Part shown: piece by piece, positions 10,771 through 22,069 of the stretch | How the letters are laid out: every line of letters begins with the position of its first letter | Position numbering within the stretch: the first letter of the stretch is position 1 | From: Apostichopus japonicus | Taxonomy: Eukaryota > Echinodermata > Holothuroidea > Aspidochirotida > Stichopodidae | Length of the DNA stretch: 64,000 nt | Assembly: GCF_037975245.1 (NCBI RefSeq) | Contig: NC_092569.1 | Coordinates: 14,464,501 to 14,528,500 of the forward strand | Direction of reading: 5' to 3' | The notes under the pieces: generated by a model | What the model saw: the letters and a program-made list of their open reading frames with translations, nothing else | Told to the model about the DNA's origin: nothing | The model's database searches: none | Program-made: the position numbers and the translations under genes

Positions 10771-10840
10771 TTGTGACTCGAACTCGGGACCTTATATGTG
10801 AAAGCACCGGCGTTGACCTCTGAGCTCACACTCCTAGCAT
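10771..10840 (-). mobile_element. tRNA-like SINE head
   Basis: On the minus strand GTGAGCTCAGAGGTCAACG fits an A box, and GTCCCGAGTTCGAGTCAC fits a B box, about 35 nt apart, with an anticodon-loop-like CTTTCACA. The acceptor arms do not pair, so it is not a functional tRNA; a tRNA-derived SINE promoter is the better reading. Its 3' limit (toward lower coordinates) is unclear. Confidence 0.5.
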
Positions 10841-10844
10841 ACTA

Positions 10845-11100
10845 TCGTGTTGGGGAACATTATCGTGTTGGGGAATCACCCAGTGCGCATGCCACCGTCG
10901 TTCCGGTGGCGTGTTCGTGCCGTCCCCGCGCCGGCCTCGAAACGCCGCTGTAACGCCGGTGTGGCAGTAATGAGTGTCCGGGCGTCCGTAGGACACTTAT
11001 TACTAGGAAATAGTGTCTCATTTGCGTGAATAGTGTCTCAGGGACACTTTCCCTTGCTTTCTACGCCACCGTGGAAAGTGTCCGGGTTCTCTTCAAAGAG
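10845..11100 (+). repeat. CpG-rich GTGTCCG palindrome repeat, copy 1
   Basis: Locally GC- and CpG-rich island in AT-rich surroundings. It contains GCCGGTGTGGCAGTAATGAGTGTCCGGGCGTC, of which the corresponding words recur in reverse orientation at 24.4-24.7 kb, and several GTGTCC...GGACAC inverted words (10975-11080). An 18-bp duplication of TATCGTGTTGGGGAA opens it. Confidence 0.65.
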
Positions 11101-11894
11101 CTTTAACGTGGTTCTGTTGAGTGACAAACATTTCTGGCCCTATATACGTTCCCTTATTACTTAAAAGGAGGTAATTTACTAGCGAAGACCAGGTTGACAA
11201 TTATATATCGGTCAGCATGCACCCTCAAAACTCGGTTAAAGCATAACTAATACTTCGAGTGTCGACTGTTGTGGGAGGAGGCGGCAAAATGTTATTATTA
11301 TCATGGAGACTACACTCCAGAGGGACGCTGTCCGCTCTATTTCGATCGTCGACTGTCAGAAGGCTGCATAATGAATGTTAAACTTATCTTCCGAACTAAT
11401 TAGTCATGTCTGTCTGACTCTGCTGCTTATCAATCGTTACTACCATTAGGTAGTTGTTTGGAAGGTCGGAATTTCTAAACGTTGGAGAAAGATCAACCAT
11501 GTAGGTCGAAGGTAAATGTATTTTAACCGATACGCGGCGGCGATAGTTCCCCGCCATCCGGAGCACGGAGGTCAATTCCGGGGTCAGAGCAGGGAGTTGT
11601 TATGGAAAAACTCCCTGGTCAGAGTCAATATATTTTATTCAGTACGCGGGAAATGTGGAAATCTCCCGCTCTACGTTCTAGGTGTGACAAAGTTTTTATT
11701 TCACGCATGCGTATTTGCATTCTACTGTAAAATGTATACTGCTGTTTACTCAGTGAAGTAAGCCGAATGTGCCGTCTACATCGTTACATGTCGCAGGCCC
11801 AAAATTTCTTAGTAGTTGCATATATGCACGCACAGTAATAATTGCATTAAGAGTTGAGACCGTTAACTTACTTAGCCCGATCTGATATTACAAG
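11101..11894 (+). other. Region upstream of the integrase-like gene
   Basis: No TATA box or clear promoter found before the candidate ATG at 11895. Nothing else recognised. Confidence 0.45.
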
Positions 11895-12134
11895 ATGACT
11901 TCTCCTGACCTGGATACCGATGACGAGTAGGCCTACATTATCATTGGAAAATATCTTTCGTCAGGACTGTACCCTGAAAAGTCTACGTTAAATCTAGAAA
12001 GATCGATAAGGGGAAGATCGAAGAGTTTTAGACTGACGGGAGATGCCGATCTAGTTTACGTCGGCCCACATGGCAACGAAGATAGGCCCTTGACCAAAGC
12101 CCACAAAATTAAAGCTTACAAGAAGGGTTTGGTG
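11895..12134 (+). pseudogene. Integrase-like gene, exon 1 (in-frame TAG)
   Basis: Reads MTSPDLDTDDE, then TAG at 11928-11930, then AYIIIGKYLSSGLYPEKS through GDADLVYVGPHGNEDRPLTKAH to KGLV at donor GTAAGT (12135), phase 0. The part after the stop resembles the N-terminal region that precedes the zinc finger in gypsy-type integrases of the GIN and Ginger groups. An acidic start followed by an uninterrupted frame suggests the TAG replaced a Glu or Gln codon. Alternatively TAG is an acceptor and the start lies in an unseen upstream exon, but no pyrimidine tract precedes it. The H2C2 zinc-finger exon expected next was not found in 12135-15109. Confidence 0.6.
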
Positions 12135-13120
12135 GTAAGTGTATTATTTGTTTATTTGTATAAAACTTTTAGGAATTATTTCCACTGAAGAAAATGATTC
12201 CATAGATATGCATATAACTTGAACTAAGTGCATTGGCCATTTGGGCCTTGCAGATTATAGGTATATTTTATTATTTGTAATCACCTAAGAGTAGAACTGA
12301 AAAGTCTAAACTTTATTAGTGTTAGAGAATATCGTGCTGCATAATTAGTCGGCAAGACACGAATAGTATTAGGCTACTATAGGCTAGCCTACTGTAGCCT
12401 AGGAGTAGGACTTCGAGAGTTAACCCTTTTTGCAAATAATTTGCTTTATTCAAATTTAAGCCACTCCGATTGGCAATCTCTGAAATAAAGCCTACTTGGT
12501 ATAATTTTTGTTACTCTGGTAGTTGCCAAAACTCCCAGATCAGTTGTCAGTTACATATCAGCTGTGTATTGTGTACCCATGCTACCATGAGTATACAAGC
12601 TTTTAATTTCAATAATGATTATGTGTTTGAAATTGCTAGGTTAAAAACAAAAAGAAATCTTCAGGATAGGACTTTTCAGATTTTCTGAAAGATATGTCCT
12701 GGGATTAGTCCCCTTACTAGTTAAAACACAAGGTAGCAAGGGATAGGGGGGGGTCCCTGTCTTGTCCATTTGGAGGATCAATTAAATTAATGAGTATTAC
12801 TTTATTATCTCTTTCTTTTTAGAGGTTTTCCCATATTTTTTTAATATATTGGTGCCGGGATGTGCACAGACACTGCAGCAGGTCGAATATATGCTATAGG
12901 TAATCAGTTGGCCACCTGCCCATCACTTCATTGTCAGAAGGTTAGCTGTGTTGGCTAATAATTTTTAATAAGTTTAATGGGCCTTTTTGCTGGTGATATT
13001 TTAATTATGCAAACATGTACATGGTTATGGTATGAATATTCATTAAACATTCTTCCACAGTAATTAAGGTTGTTAATATATGCACAAAACAATGTTGCAA
13101 TTAAATTAGTGCAGGTTAAA

Positions 13121-13156
13121 CCATGGAGCTATAAACCTGGGATTATAGCTCCATGG
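13121..13156. repeat. Perfect palindrome CCATGGAGCTATA
   Basis: Arms CCATGGAGCTATA and TATAGCTCCATGG, 13 bp each with no mismatch, around a 10-nt spacer. The same arm forms the ends of the MITE at 49994-50278, so this is probably a minimal internally deleted copy of that family. Confidence 0.8.
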
Positions 13157-14608
13157 ACCAAGTTTGTATCATTTATATTAAATTTGCAATGTATTATCAC
13201 ATGTAGACACTGCTTGGTGATATACTGTAGTATTGCTAGAATAGTGACCAGAATGGACCTAAAAAACTGATATAGGCCTAGTGTAATCTCTTTGACAAAT
13301 TTGAGGGTGGGTGAATAAATTTCTATTCAGGAGGATAGCTGGTTGTTGAGAGAAACAATTGAAAAAAGAGCAAATAAAAATGCACAACAATTTGCTTTCG
13401 GTTTATCCCACATGTTATCATGAACTTATTTGACCAAATGATAGGAGTATTTTGGTATAAGACCCTAATTTGAAAGAAAGGGATCTGAGAAGGTGGCTAA
13501 ATCAATAGAAATATCAGGTTCATTTCAATTTCTGTAAGAGTCCTTGTAGGACACGAGTGGTGACAATTTCACCACCTAAGTATTATTTTCATCTGCATTT
13601 CAGCAGGAGGCACATGTACACCTGATTTTGATGGAATCTGCAATGGAAGTTGTGTAACATGTTTTGTTTTTTCAAATACCTATCCTAGCTCATAGGCCTT
13701 ACATGTTAATGGAATACATATGGACCACCTTATGCGTTCAGCTTATAAATGCTAGGCCTGGGTCGAAAATACTGTTCACAAGCAGCACAGTTAATTATCA
13801 CTAAATCACTTTGTTTTTTGTCATCTAAAGGCAATATTTGTTTGCATGATTGTAACTGCAAAGTCATTCACCATATGCATATCAAGTTATCAACCGATGC
13901 TTAAAGTTTGCATCCCTTTGTTGGCCAGTGCAAGAGTATAAGGAGTATGTGTGGAGATTGCCCAGAGAATGAAAGATCTAGCTCATTCATTTGTTCTCAA
14001 AGTTATAATTTACTAAGCATATATTAAAGATGATCATGATGGTGGTACATTCAGTAGACTTAATGACTCGCAGTACTGTCAGGAATTTTCATGTACTGCA
14101 GCCATAAACACAAATTTCGCTAAGAACACATTTTGGTATTTTTTTTAGCTGCGTATAATTAAAGCAACAGGAAAACCTTTACATAGGACTTCATAATTAT
14201 CTGATATGAATTTCAAAATGAAAAGAAAACTGAATTGTGATATGAAGCAAGAATGACACATGAACATAACAGAGTTCAGTAGTTGAATTGTTGTCATAAA
14301 GAAGTATCCGAGAAAATGTCCTAGGTACGTACATTCATATGCAGTTCATAACTAAAATACCAACAGAGCCATAGCCTTTTGTCCATAATTCATCCCCAAT
14401 GAACCCATATGCTTATTTCAACATCTATTTAAGTAAAATTTGCTACTTGGTTAATAACCAAGAAGTCTTTCCTTCCATACTGTAACTCTACAGTGTGAAT
14501 TTCTGTCATTAATATAAAAAAATCTGCAAATTCCCTTCAAAGATTAATTTGTAACATTTCTAAATGCTTACAATATATAGATACCAAAGTATAGGTTGTA
14601 CCAATTGA

Positions 14609-14692
14609 TGCTTCCTACATCAGTTAGGTGTAACCCTGTCATCTCATTACTGCTTCCTACATCAGTTAGGTGTAACCCTGTCATCTCACTGA
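14609..14692 (+). repeat. 42-bp tandem duplication
   Basis: TGCTTCCTACATCAGTTAGG and the following 20 bases occur at 14609 and again at 14651, identical, period 42. Confidence 0.95.
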
Positions 14693-15109
14693 CAGATTCC
14701 AAGGCAATTTTCTGACTAACTATCAATCACTCATCCAGGTACTTATACATCTGTTCCCCCCCCCCCCACCCCACATTCAAAGGTGATGAAAATGGTTACC
14801 AGGCCTATGATAGTCCCTAGTGACAATTACCATCTAGATTGTCAGCTAGATCACTGCATGTGACTTGCATCTCACTTCAGAGATTTCCCATTGGACTTCC
14901 ATATAACAACTGGGTTTGACAAGTCAGTAAGTAACAGGTTTGGTAATGAAGAAAAAAATTGGTAAAAGAGTCTTCCAGTGTGAGTTACAATAAAAAAAAA
15001 ACAATTGAATGTTTAGCATTTTACAAAACTCAGATATAAATGACTTGAACATCAGTTCGTATGATTAGATTGTGTATGGTTCTGAATGCCATTTTACTTC
15101 TTTTTTTAG

Positions 15110-15270
15110 ATGGGTGTGGATATGATTGGACCCCTTCCAGAGACCATCAATGGAAATAAGTACATCATATAAACCCTATGTGACTATTTTTCAAAATGGC
15201 CAGAGGCTGTTGCTGTAAGAAACAAAACAGCAGAAACTGTTGCAAACTTTCTGTTTGAAACCATGGCCAG
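15110..15270 (+). pseudogene. Integrase-like gene, exon 2 (core start, in-frame TAA)
   Basis: Acceptor TTTTTTTAG ends at 15109; donor GTAAAT at 15271. It encodes MGVDMIGPLPETINGNKYII, then TAA at 15170-15172, then TLCDYFSKWPEAVAVRNKTA. This is the first part of the retroviral-type integrase core, with the first catalytic Asp in VDMIG. The stop sits where related proteins have a sense codon inside the beta sheet, so the protein from this copy would be truncated. Confidence 0.85.
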
Positions 15271-15584
15271 GTAAATATCCATCTACTTTTGTTTCTACTT
15301 TACATGGAATTAGTTACGCAGACCTGCATTTGCACTGTTTTAACTGTGACCCAGAAAGCGGCCAAATGGTTACAGGAATTTATAGAAGTTGTTTTTTAAG
15401 TTAATGTCAATAAAATGTTAGTGGGATATGGTCAGTGCTTTTAACTTACTTTTTTTTTTTTAAATCAGTGCTGAAATGATTTCCTGATTAAACCATGTAG
15501 CCATTCTGCAGATGCCAGTAGTTCATTACATTACTCGTAATCAATATTTTAACAATAGTTATTTAAATGTTTCCATTTATTTAG

Positions 15585-15875
15585 ATTTGGGTGCATGAAA
15601 ATTGTCATCTCAGACCAGAGAGGAGAATTTGTTAATGCTCTGAACAAGTCCCTGTTTGACATGATAGGGGTAGACCACAGAAAATCCTCTAGCTACCACC
15701 CACAGACCAATGGGCTTGATGAAAGATTCAACCAAACTCTGCAAAGGTCACTCATCAAGGTTGTCAATGAAAACCAATATGACTGAGATGAAATGCTGTC
15801 TTCAATTCTCATGGGGTACCATACAGCCAAACATGGTTCAATAGGTCTTTCACCTTTTACTGTGATGTTTGGAAG
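15585..15875 (+). pseudogene. Integrase-like gene, exon 3 (core, in-frame TGA)
   Basis: Begins after ATTTAG (15584) and completes the split Arg codon. FGCMKIVISDQRGEFVNAL supplies the second catalytic Asp (ISDQ), and SYHPQTNGLDERFNQTLQ the catalytic Glu, so the D,D,E triad is complete. A TGA at 15784-15786 stands in NENQYD-stop-DEMLSSIL, where a Trp (TGG) is expected by family pattern. It ends GLSPFTVMFGR at a weak donor GTTTGT (15876). Confidence 0.87.
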
Positions 15876-16445
15876 GTTTGTAATAATTTAAACCTGCCAT
15901 TGCTGAATAGAGATTTACATTTGCTAAGGCCATATACAGAGAAAAAGCAATCAGGGATAAGAGAGTTTGGACAAATCTTGCATAGCTACACCAGTCCTCT
16001 GTACGATAAAATCTAATTTGACACATCCCGAAAAACCGCTAAATAGAGGACCATCAATAACCCAATTTAAGTTACAATATCTAAACAAATAAATATTAAC
16101 CCTGTATATGGTACACTCTGCAGCAAGTACAAAATATGAACATTCATTAAACTGTAAATGCATGCCCATTAACTTAAAAGATACATGCAATTAATGTCAC
16201 TGACAATGGTTTTGTTTTTCATATACTATATATTTATCATAATTGACTGGTATGCAAGTTGGACCTATAACAGCACAGAATATATATAAGGGTTTTATAT
16301 TTGTGCTGGTTTGAGTATGTGATGTGACTCAAATTTCTGGTTCAATGGTCTTAATAGTGAAAATAAAATATATAAAAATTTATTTATTCTTCAGTCAACA
16401 AAGTGTTGTGAATAATTGAATGTTAATTTATCTTCATATATCCAG
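15876..16445 (+). other. Intron of the integrase-like gene
   Basis: AT-rich, no repeat recognised. Confidence 0.6.
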
Positions 16446-16646
16446 AGAGCCATTGCGACCAGTCGACATTGAAGACTCCATTGTCCAACCAGAAGCTCCT
16501 ACTACAGACTGCAGCGATGCACAGCGGGAGAGGGTTTTTGAACTCATGTCACAGTCGCGGGACATAATCAAAGGTGTTGTGAAAGAAAATATTGGCAAAG
16601 CCCAAGAACGGCAAAAAAAGAATTTGGATAATAGGCACCAAAAAAG
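16446..16646 (+). pseudogene. Integrase-like gene, exon 4
   Basis: Acceptor CATATATCCAG, donor GTAATT at 16647; phase 2 at both ends, consistent with neighbours. Encodes REPLRPVDIEDS through RERVFELMSQSRDIIKGVVKENIGKAQERQKKNLDNRHQKR, the helical linker following the integrase core, typical of gypsy-class proteins (a helix of the form KENI-KAQERQKK). No internal stop. Confidence 0.8.
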
Positions 16647-16756
16647 GTAATTATATAATGCTATGTTGTACATTGAAGTTGTAGTTAAATGAATGGCAAC
16701 ATATACATTGTATTATGATGTTTACGTATATATGCTGGATTTTATTTTATTCAGAG

Positions 16757-16959
16757 CTTTGAAGTTGGTTCCAGTGTTCTCGTACGGAATGCTAGAAAGG
16801 ATGTCCGAATAGGAGGGAAGCTTGAAAACTCTTGGCTAATCGGGCCGTATGAAGTGAAGGCTGTGAATGAGAAAGGACTGTACACACATATTAACAGTAC
16901 CACAGGCCTTCCTCAGAAGAAGAAATTCAATTCAATTTTACTTAAAGAATTTTGCACAA
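16757..16959 (+). pseudogene. Integrase-like gene, exon 5 (GPY/F domain)
   Basis: The acceptor that keeps frame is CAGAG ending at 16756; donor GTAAGA at 16960. FEVGSSVLVRNARKDVRIGG followed by NSWLIGPYEVKAV is a GPY/F module, the C-terminal DNA-binding domain of gypsy integrases, GIN genes and Ginger transposons. Continues to KEFCT in an open frame. Confidence 0.8.
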
Positions 16960-17399
16960 GTAAGATTTCTTTGCAGTATTTTTTTTTTTGGGGGGGGGTG
17001 GGGGAGGAGGAGGATTGGCATGATTCCTCCAGAATTTCCTTAAAAATAATCAGCAACTTAATCAGTTCTGAGTATTTGCTGGCTTATGTGAGGGTAAAGG
17101 ACTGTAGCGGTCTTCACACAATAAATCAGTTTCGACTTAATGGCCTAAGAAATTAACCATTATTGCCAACAATAATAAAGACAGGAATAAGTTAATTAGA
17201 AGAAAACTTCAGTTCCCTGACAATTGTTTTCAGAAATTAAATTCCATTTGTTTTAGTTTTGAGAAGATAATTTTATGTGATGTCAGTTTGAAACTCTGCA
17301 ATTTAATGTTCAACTTCTGAAGAGCAGCTTTCCTGGCTTTAATAATAATCGTAACCTATTCATTCATGCTGGCGTGTGTGTGCGTGTCTTTGTAACGCC

Positions 17400-17805
17400 C
17401 ACATTGTAAAAATCGAAGCTTAGATTGATCCCATAGTTTGTGCAAAAGAGTACATTGTTGAGTACAATCAGCGTATTGTATTGTTTGAGGTCAAAGGTCA
17501 TTCGGGTCAAATTGTGAAACCTTGTAAACATGGTATCTCAATATTGGAAGCTTGGGCAGATCTCGTACTTGGTAAGATAGTGCATAACATATTGAGTAAA
17601 AGAAACTGTTTGATTTTGTCGGAGGTCATAAAGGTCATTTGAAGTCAAAAAATGCCAAACAGTTACCTCACTCCCCTCTAACCTGTCCCTACACTAACGC
17701 ACCTTCCTAAACATAATATCTCAGAAGCTTGGAACGATCGCATATATGGTATGTAATTGTACCACATTGAGTACAGAAGCCTAATGTTGTGGGCCGAGGT
17801 CATAG
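17400..17805 (+). repeat. GGTCAAA-type dispersed repeat, locus 1
   Basis: Contains GAGGTCAAAGGTCATT, GGTCAAATTGTGAAACCTTG, ATATCTCAnnnTnGGAAGCTTG and TACCACATTGAGTACAnAAG words in an order that also occurs at 21.4-22.0 and 55.07-55.65 kb. Two partial units of roughly 150-250 bp are seen here. Confidence 0.75.
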
Positions 17806-18090
17806 GCGTACGGGACCATTTTAGTTTGGGGGGGGCAGAAAGTTTTGTGCCCGAAAGTTCCCATGACACTATCTAAGCGGAGCGCCACCATCGGTTGGTG
17901 CGTAGCGTACAAGAAAATTGTTGGCAAAAAAAGCCTCTCAGATTGCCGAAAACGGCACATCTGAGGCCTTGCAAATTCCATATAAACATTCTTTATTTTA
18001 TAATCTCACATTTTAGAAATTTACACTTCCTCAAAAATTTGGCAAATTAGAAGAAGAAAAATTGGTTACATCACTTTGAAGAGGAAAAAT
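17806..18090 (+). mobile_element. hAT MITE relative, right end unclear
   Basis: Starts CATAGGCGTACGGG, like the ends of the hAT MITEs here, and shares GGAGCGCCACCA-CGGTTGG-GCG-AGCGTAC with the element at 24844-25243. I could not place the right terminus or a target duplication. Confidence 0.5.
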
Positions 18091-18545
18091 AGGACAGAAT
18101 ATTTTTTAAGCTCATATTTAGTTACCGTATTTATTATTTTAACACAGTACTGAGCTACCTCCAGAAAAACATACATTGTTCAACGACACGTAGGCGGGAT
18201 AATGTCGCTGTGTCGGGTGAGACTGCAATTTGTCTCACAAAACAGTATAAAATGTAACAAAGAATATGATAAACCTGGACTTCTAGGCTTGTAGGCACTC
18301 CCCCCCCCCCCCACCATCCATTCCATCAAAAGGAAAATGTTTCTTATATACACTCATGTCGGAGATGTCCAGGTATACAGTTGACTAGTTAGAAAAAAAA
18401 TTGATCGCGCAAAAAGCGTGGTAGCCCAGGTGAGCTGTGCTTACGGTGGTGTTACACGGAAATATTCGGGCATCATTATGCTAAATAAAGAAAATCAATG
18501 AATTGTCGGGCAAAAATTTGAAAAAGATTTGGGCAAGCTACTGCA

Positions 18546-18547
<2 letters not shown>

Positions 18548-18596
<49 letters not shown>

Positions 18597-18608
18597 ATAT
18601 ATACATAT

Positions 18609-18669
<61 letters not shown>

Positions 18670-18672
18670 TTG
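18548..18672 (+). repeat. (TA)n microsatellite
   Basis: About 125 bp of nearly pure TA with interruptions at 18583, 18603-18613 and 18643. Short apparent ORFs of Ile/Tyr come from this run. Confidence 0.97.
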
Positions 18673-19487
18673 TTTCTCCTCTTAGGCTGCCCGAATTTTT
18701 CAGGACTTTTGCCCGACTTTCTTGTCCTCTGGAAATTTGTTTTTTAAGACTCCCCCCCCCCCAGGCCTATTTTTACAATTCATGGTTAAGTAAGTTTCCA
18801 GTGTGCTATGATTGTGTTCTTTGCTTTGATTCAACAGAGATCTGTTTGCAACAGTTTTTCTTCAAGTTCCACGAAGCAGTTGTATGACCACTTACAAGTA
18901 CTTACTGTACTTACAAGTACAGTAAGTGTTAAATATTTCATGCAGTTACTGATACCAACCTCAGTGGTATACATTGGCAGTTACAAGCAAAATTTTGTAG
19001 TGCTTAAGCAATTCTCAAAATTCAAGCACAAACAAATATTGATTAATATTAATGATAAAGGTGCTCTACCTGTTACCTATCATCATCATCGCTCGGCCAA
19101 ACGCTTTTAGATGTTTCGCTACTTGTTGCAAACTTTTGTTGTGCTATATAGTAATGATATGTATACTTTCAATGGTTAAGCACTACATTTAAAGGAACTT
19201 TTTATTGAAAAATGGGATCCAGTCCTAGGCTTCTGGTCATATCATTGTTTGTAAGTTTATCGCCCTAAGCCTTGCCTTGTCATGAATTTTACTTTCTGTG
19301 ATTGAGTGCTTGAACTGTGGCCCGTCCTGCCAGAAAATTTGAATCTAACACTGACTTACGTCGAGACGTGACCTTAGTGCTGCACATAGGTCACACTTGA
19401 TCAGATCTCACTCTAAGCTTGGCATTGATACAATACACAGGAATGCGTACAGACTTCAATAGGCTATCAACTTGCCATACTGTATAT

Positions 19488-19930
19488 CTGAATGCTCGCA
19501 TGCTCAAGGAGGATCAGATCCCACACTTGGGGATTCAAGTTGCTATACTCTGAATAATCGCATGCTTAAGGAGGATCAAGCAGACCCCACAAATGAGGTG
19601 ATCAACTTGCTAGTCTGAATCTCACATGCTCAAGTAGGACGAGACGTACAAGGGCGATCAACTTGCTATAGTTTGCATTCTCGCATGCTCAAGGATGATC
19701 AGACCCTACAATTTGGGTGATCAATGTCCTATAGTATAAATTATTGCATGGTTAAGGAGGATCAGACCCACAAGGGCGAACAACATGCTAGTCTGAATAT
19801 ACTCCATACATGCTCACGGTGGATCAGACCCACAATTGGGGGATCAATTTGCTACAGTCTGAATGCTCGCATGCTCATGGAGGATCAGATCTGCATTTGT
19901 GGCAATAAACAATATTGCTAGTCTGAATGC
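19488..19930 (+). repeat. 57-66 bp minisatellite, about 7 units
   Basis: Units start at about 19488, 19550, 19615, 19672, 19733, 19793, 19859 and 19923, each of the form CTGAATGCTCGCATGCTCAA-GGAGGATCAGACC-CACA-GGGGATCAACTTGCTA. Length varies from 57 to 66 bp and divergence is moderate, so the array is old. Confidence 0.9.
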
Positions 19931-20086
19931 TTCACCTTGTTATTATCGAATGCTGCAACATACATCACTTTGAAGTACCCATTCGTAATGATTGCTGAAA
20001 TCATGTTTTCACAGTAATATTTACTTTCTATTTAATTTCTGTAACTTTAAAGCAATGCTTACTATTCATGCGTCCTTTTCTGCAGG

Positions 20087-20211
20087 CTGAGTTACCTCAA
20101 TGACGTTCTTGTCTCTCATGCTATGGACCATCTCTACCACCTTGTCACAGGTTGCACCGAAACAGAAGCTGAAGCAGCCTGTAGTCAACTGCGCAAAAGC
20201 TTACCAAAGTA
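20087..20211 (+). other. Candidate terminal exon
   Basis: A good acceptor (CCTTTTCTGCAG ending 20085) precedes LSYLNDVLVSHAMDHLYHL and CTETEAEAACSQLRKSLPK, closed by TAA. Codon usage looks coding. It could be the last exon of the integrase-like gene, but the phase does not fit the GTAAGA donor at 16960 without another exon between. A second frame is also open here, which lowers confidence. Confidence 0.35.
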
Positions 20212-21419
20212 ATGATCCTGATGCACAATTATCTTTTCAATATGATAAGTGGTGTAAACATGCATTTTTTTTAGCTTGAATGTGGTTACTTATTAACTTC
20301 TCTATTCAGTCAATAATTTTAAACTTTTATGTATAGGTATAGGTTGGTGCCAAGGGTCAGAGCATTTCACCAGGATATGAAGGGAGGCTATCCAAGCTGA
20401 ATATGATCAGGTTGGAGATAATCAGGTGTTTGAGTATAACAACCAGTGGTTAAGACAAGAACTTGATAATTTATGATAAAAAGGTTTCTTTCATGCATAT
20501 CGTTATTGTTTGTCCCCCCACCCCCACTGATAGACAATTCCAGAAAAAAAATCCCGCTTAAAGTTTAAGTATGTTTATATGTGCAAGATAGATTAAAAAC
20601 AGCAAGCAACAAGAAAAACAAAGCATAAATGCCGTCAGATAGCACTTTTTGGAACTGGCAATAAGTGTCCTTATATTAAGCAATATTTAATTCACACATT
20701 CCCTCTGTTCAAACCACACTAGATTGGTTTTTCAATTCAATTCATACCCCCCCCCCCTCTCTCACAGACACACTTCCTCCCCCTCCATATATATCAAAGG
20801 GTCTGTTTTTCTCCCCCTGGCAAGGAGGAAAATGTGCACACAATTAGTATACTGAATAGAATTAGTATTTCTATTATCTTATAATGCATAAGTAATGTCA
20901 TTGTAAGGTTGAATCAAGAGCAATGTTCCCAGAGAACTCCAGTCAGAATGATGGTATAAGTAAATCCTGGGATTGTTTTTGTTGATTGTGAAGTTCAAAG
21001 GACTGTAAGGTGACAAAATTCTAACAAAAGCCTCACATAACAAGCATATATTTTACCACACGTAGAAATTAAGTTGTTCTATTGGTAGTTGTAATCTATA
21101 AACTCATGTGTCACATCCAGGACAGTAAATGGCAGTTAGTTCATCTTTCTTCAGGTAAATGGAAGTTTTACATTCACCATCTAATTTGTTCAATTCTGTT
21201 CTGCCATGCTTTGCTTTGGTCACACGAATAGGTACTTATTAACAGAAAACTGGCTAAAACAAGCAGAACAATTATCTTTCCAAGATGAGGGAAGCCAGCT
21301 CACTTGATATAGCATACATTCATTGTTAGTTCTAAGCATAAACTTAGAGTCGTGACGGTATGGGTTAGAAAAAAATGATTTGTCATATTGCGTCATCTCA
21401 ATATCAATGCTTAATTTGT
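20212..21419. other. Intergenic, nothing recognised
   Basis: Contains C/CT-rich tracts near 20510 and 20745. No supported gene. Confidence 0.55.
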
Positions 21420-21990
21420 TTGCTGATTTAATAAACATATGCGTTAATACTTGTGTGTGCGGTATGACACCTGGCTTCAAACACGCTATCTCAAGAAGGG
21501 AAGCTTGGAAAATGTAAGATTTGGTATGTATGTGAATCATATTGATTATATCCTATATTTTTGGGGTGGATGTCAAAGGGTAAACAGGGTTCAAGTTGTG
21601 AAAACCTTGTAAAAATTACAAGTTCAAGAAAGGAAGCTGAACAGATATCATATTTAGTCTGTAAGTATACCACATGGCTAAAAGAGGCCTTTGTTATTGT
21701 GGAGATTAACAGTGGTCAAATTTTGTAAACCTTTAAAACTTGATATCTCAAGATGAGGAAGCTGGAAGAAATCTCATATTTACTGTAGTATGTATCACAT
21801 TGAGTGAGTACAAGCAGGCTATCAGTGGCCATTTGTGTCAGCATCTGTCATTGTGAATATACTGTTTGTCAATTCTCGCTGTATTACTAAGATCAAGTGT
21901 GTCAGTATGTCCCATTCATATGAAAGGATACTCATGTTGGATCATAGAAACCACAGTCTGGTTTATGCATACATGCTACTTGACAGCTGT
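21420..21990 (+). repeat. GGTCAAA-type dispersed repeat, locus 2
   Basis: At least three diverged units carrying ATCTCAAGAnGnGGAAGCT, GATCTCATATTTnGTnTGTA and GTGAAAACCTTGTAAA, then TTACTAAGATCAAGTGTGT, matching loci at 17.4 and 55-56 kb. Confidence 0.75.
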
Positions 21991-22069
21991 CCTCATATGC
22001 CATTCAAGTATATCAAGGCAAGTAACAACTGGGATATAGTTTCTTTATCTGTGATGCATTATGTAGTTG

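Larger units (their letters stand above)
12135..15109 (+). other. Intron of the integrase-like gene
   Basis: 2975 bp. Holds a perfect-arm palindrome (13121-13156), a 42-bp tandem duplication (14609-14692) and a C-run at 14757. A CxxC-containing open stretch near 13930-13970 was examined as a zinc-finger exon but has no matching His pair. Confidence 0.5.

Noticed and set aside
13610-13660. Possible H2C2 finger or small Cys-rich exon (AGGTCTPDFDGICNGSC)
   Set aside because: Cys/His spacing does not fit an integrase finger and the frame closes soon after; support is too weak.
18503-18747. Ile/Tyr-rich ORFs
   Set aside because: They are translations of the (TA)n microsatellite.
19488-19930. CRISPR-like repeat-spacer array
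   Set aside because: Units vary in length and diverge throughout, with no constant repeat alternating with unique spacers; the sequence is eukaryotic minisatellite.
21220-21673. Minus-strand ORFs of 60-106 codons
   Set aside because: They overlap the GGTCAAA-type repeat and show no conserved pattern.
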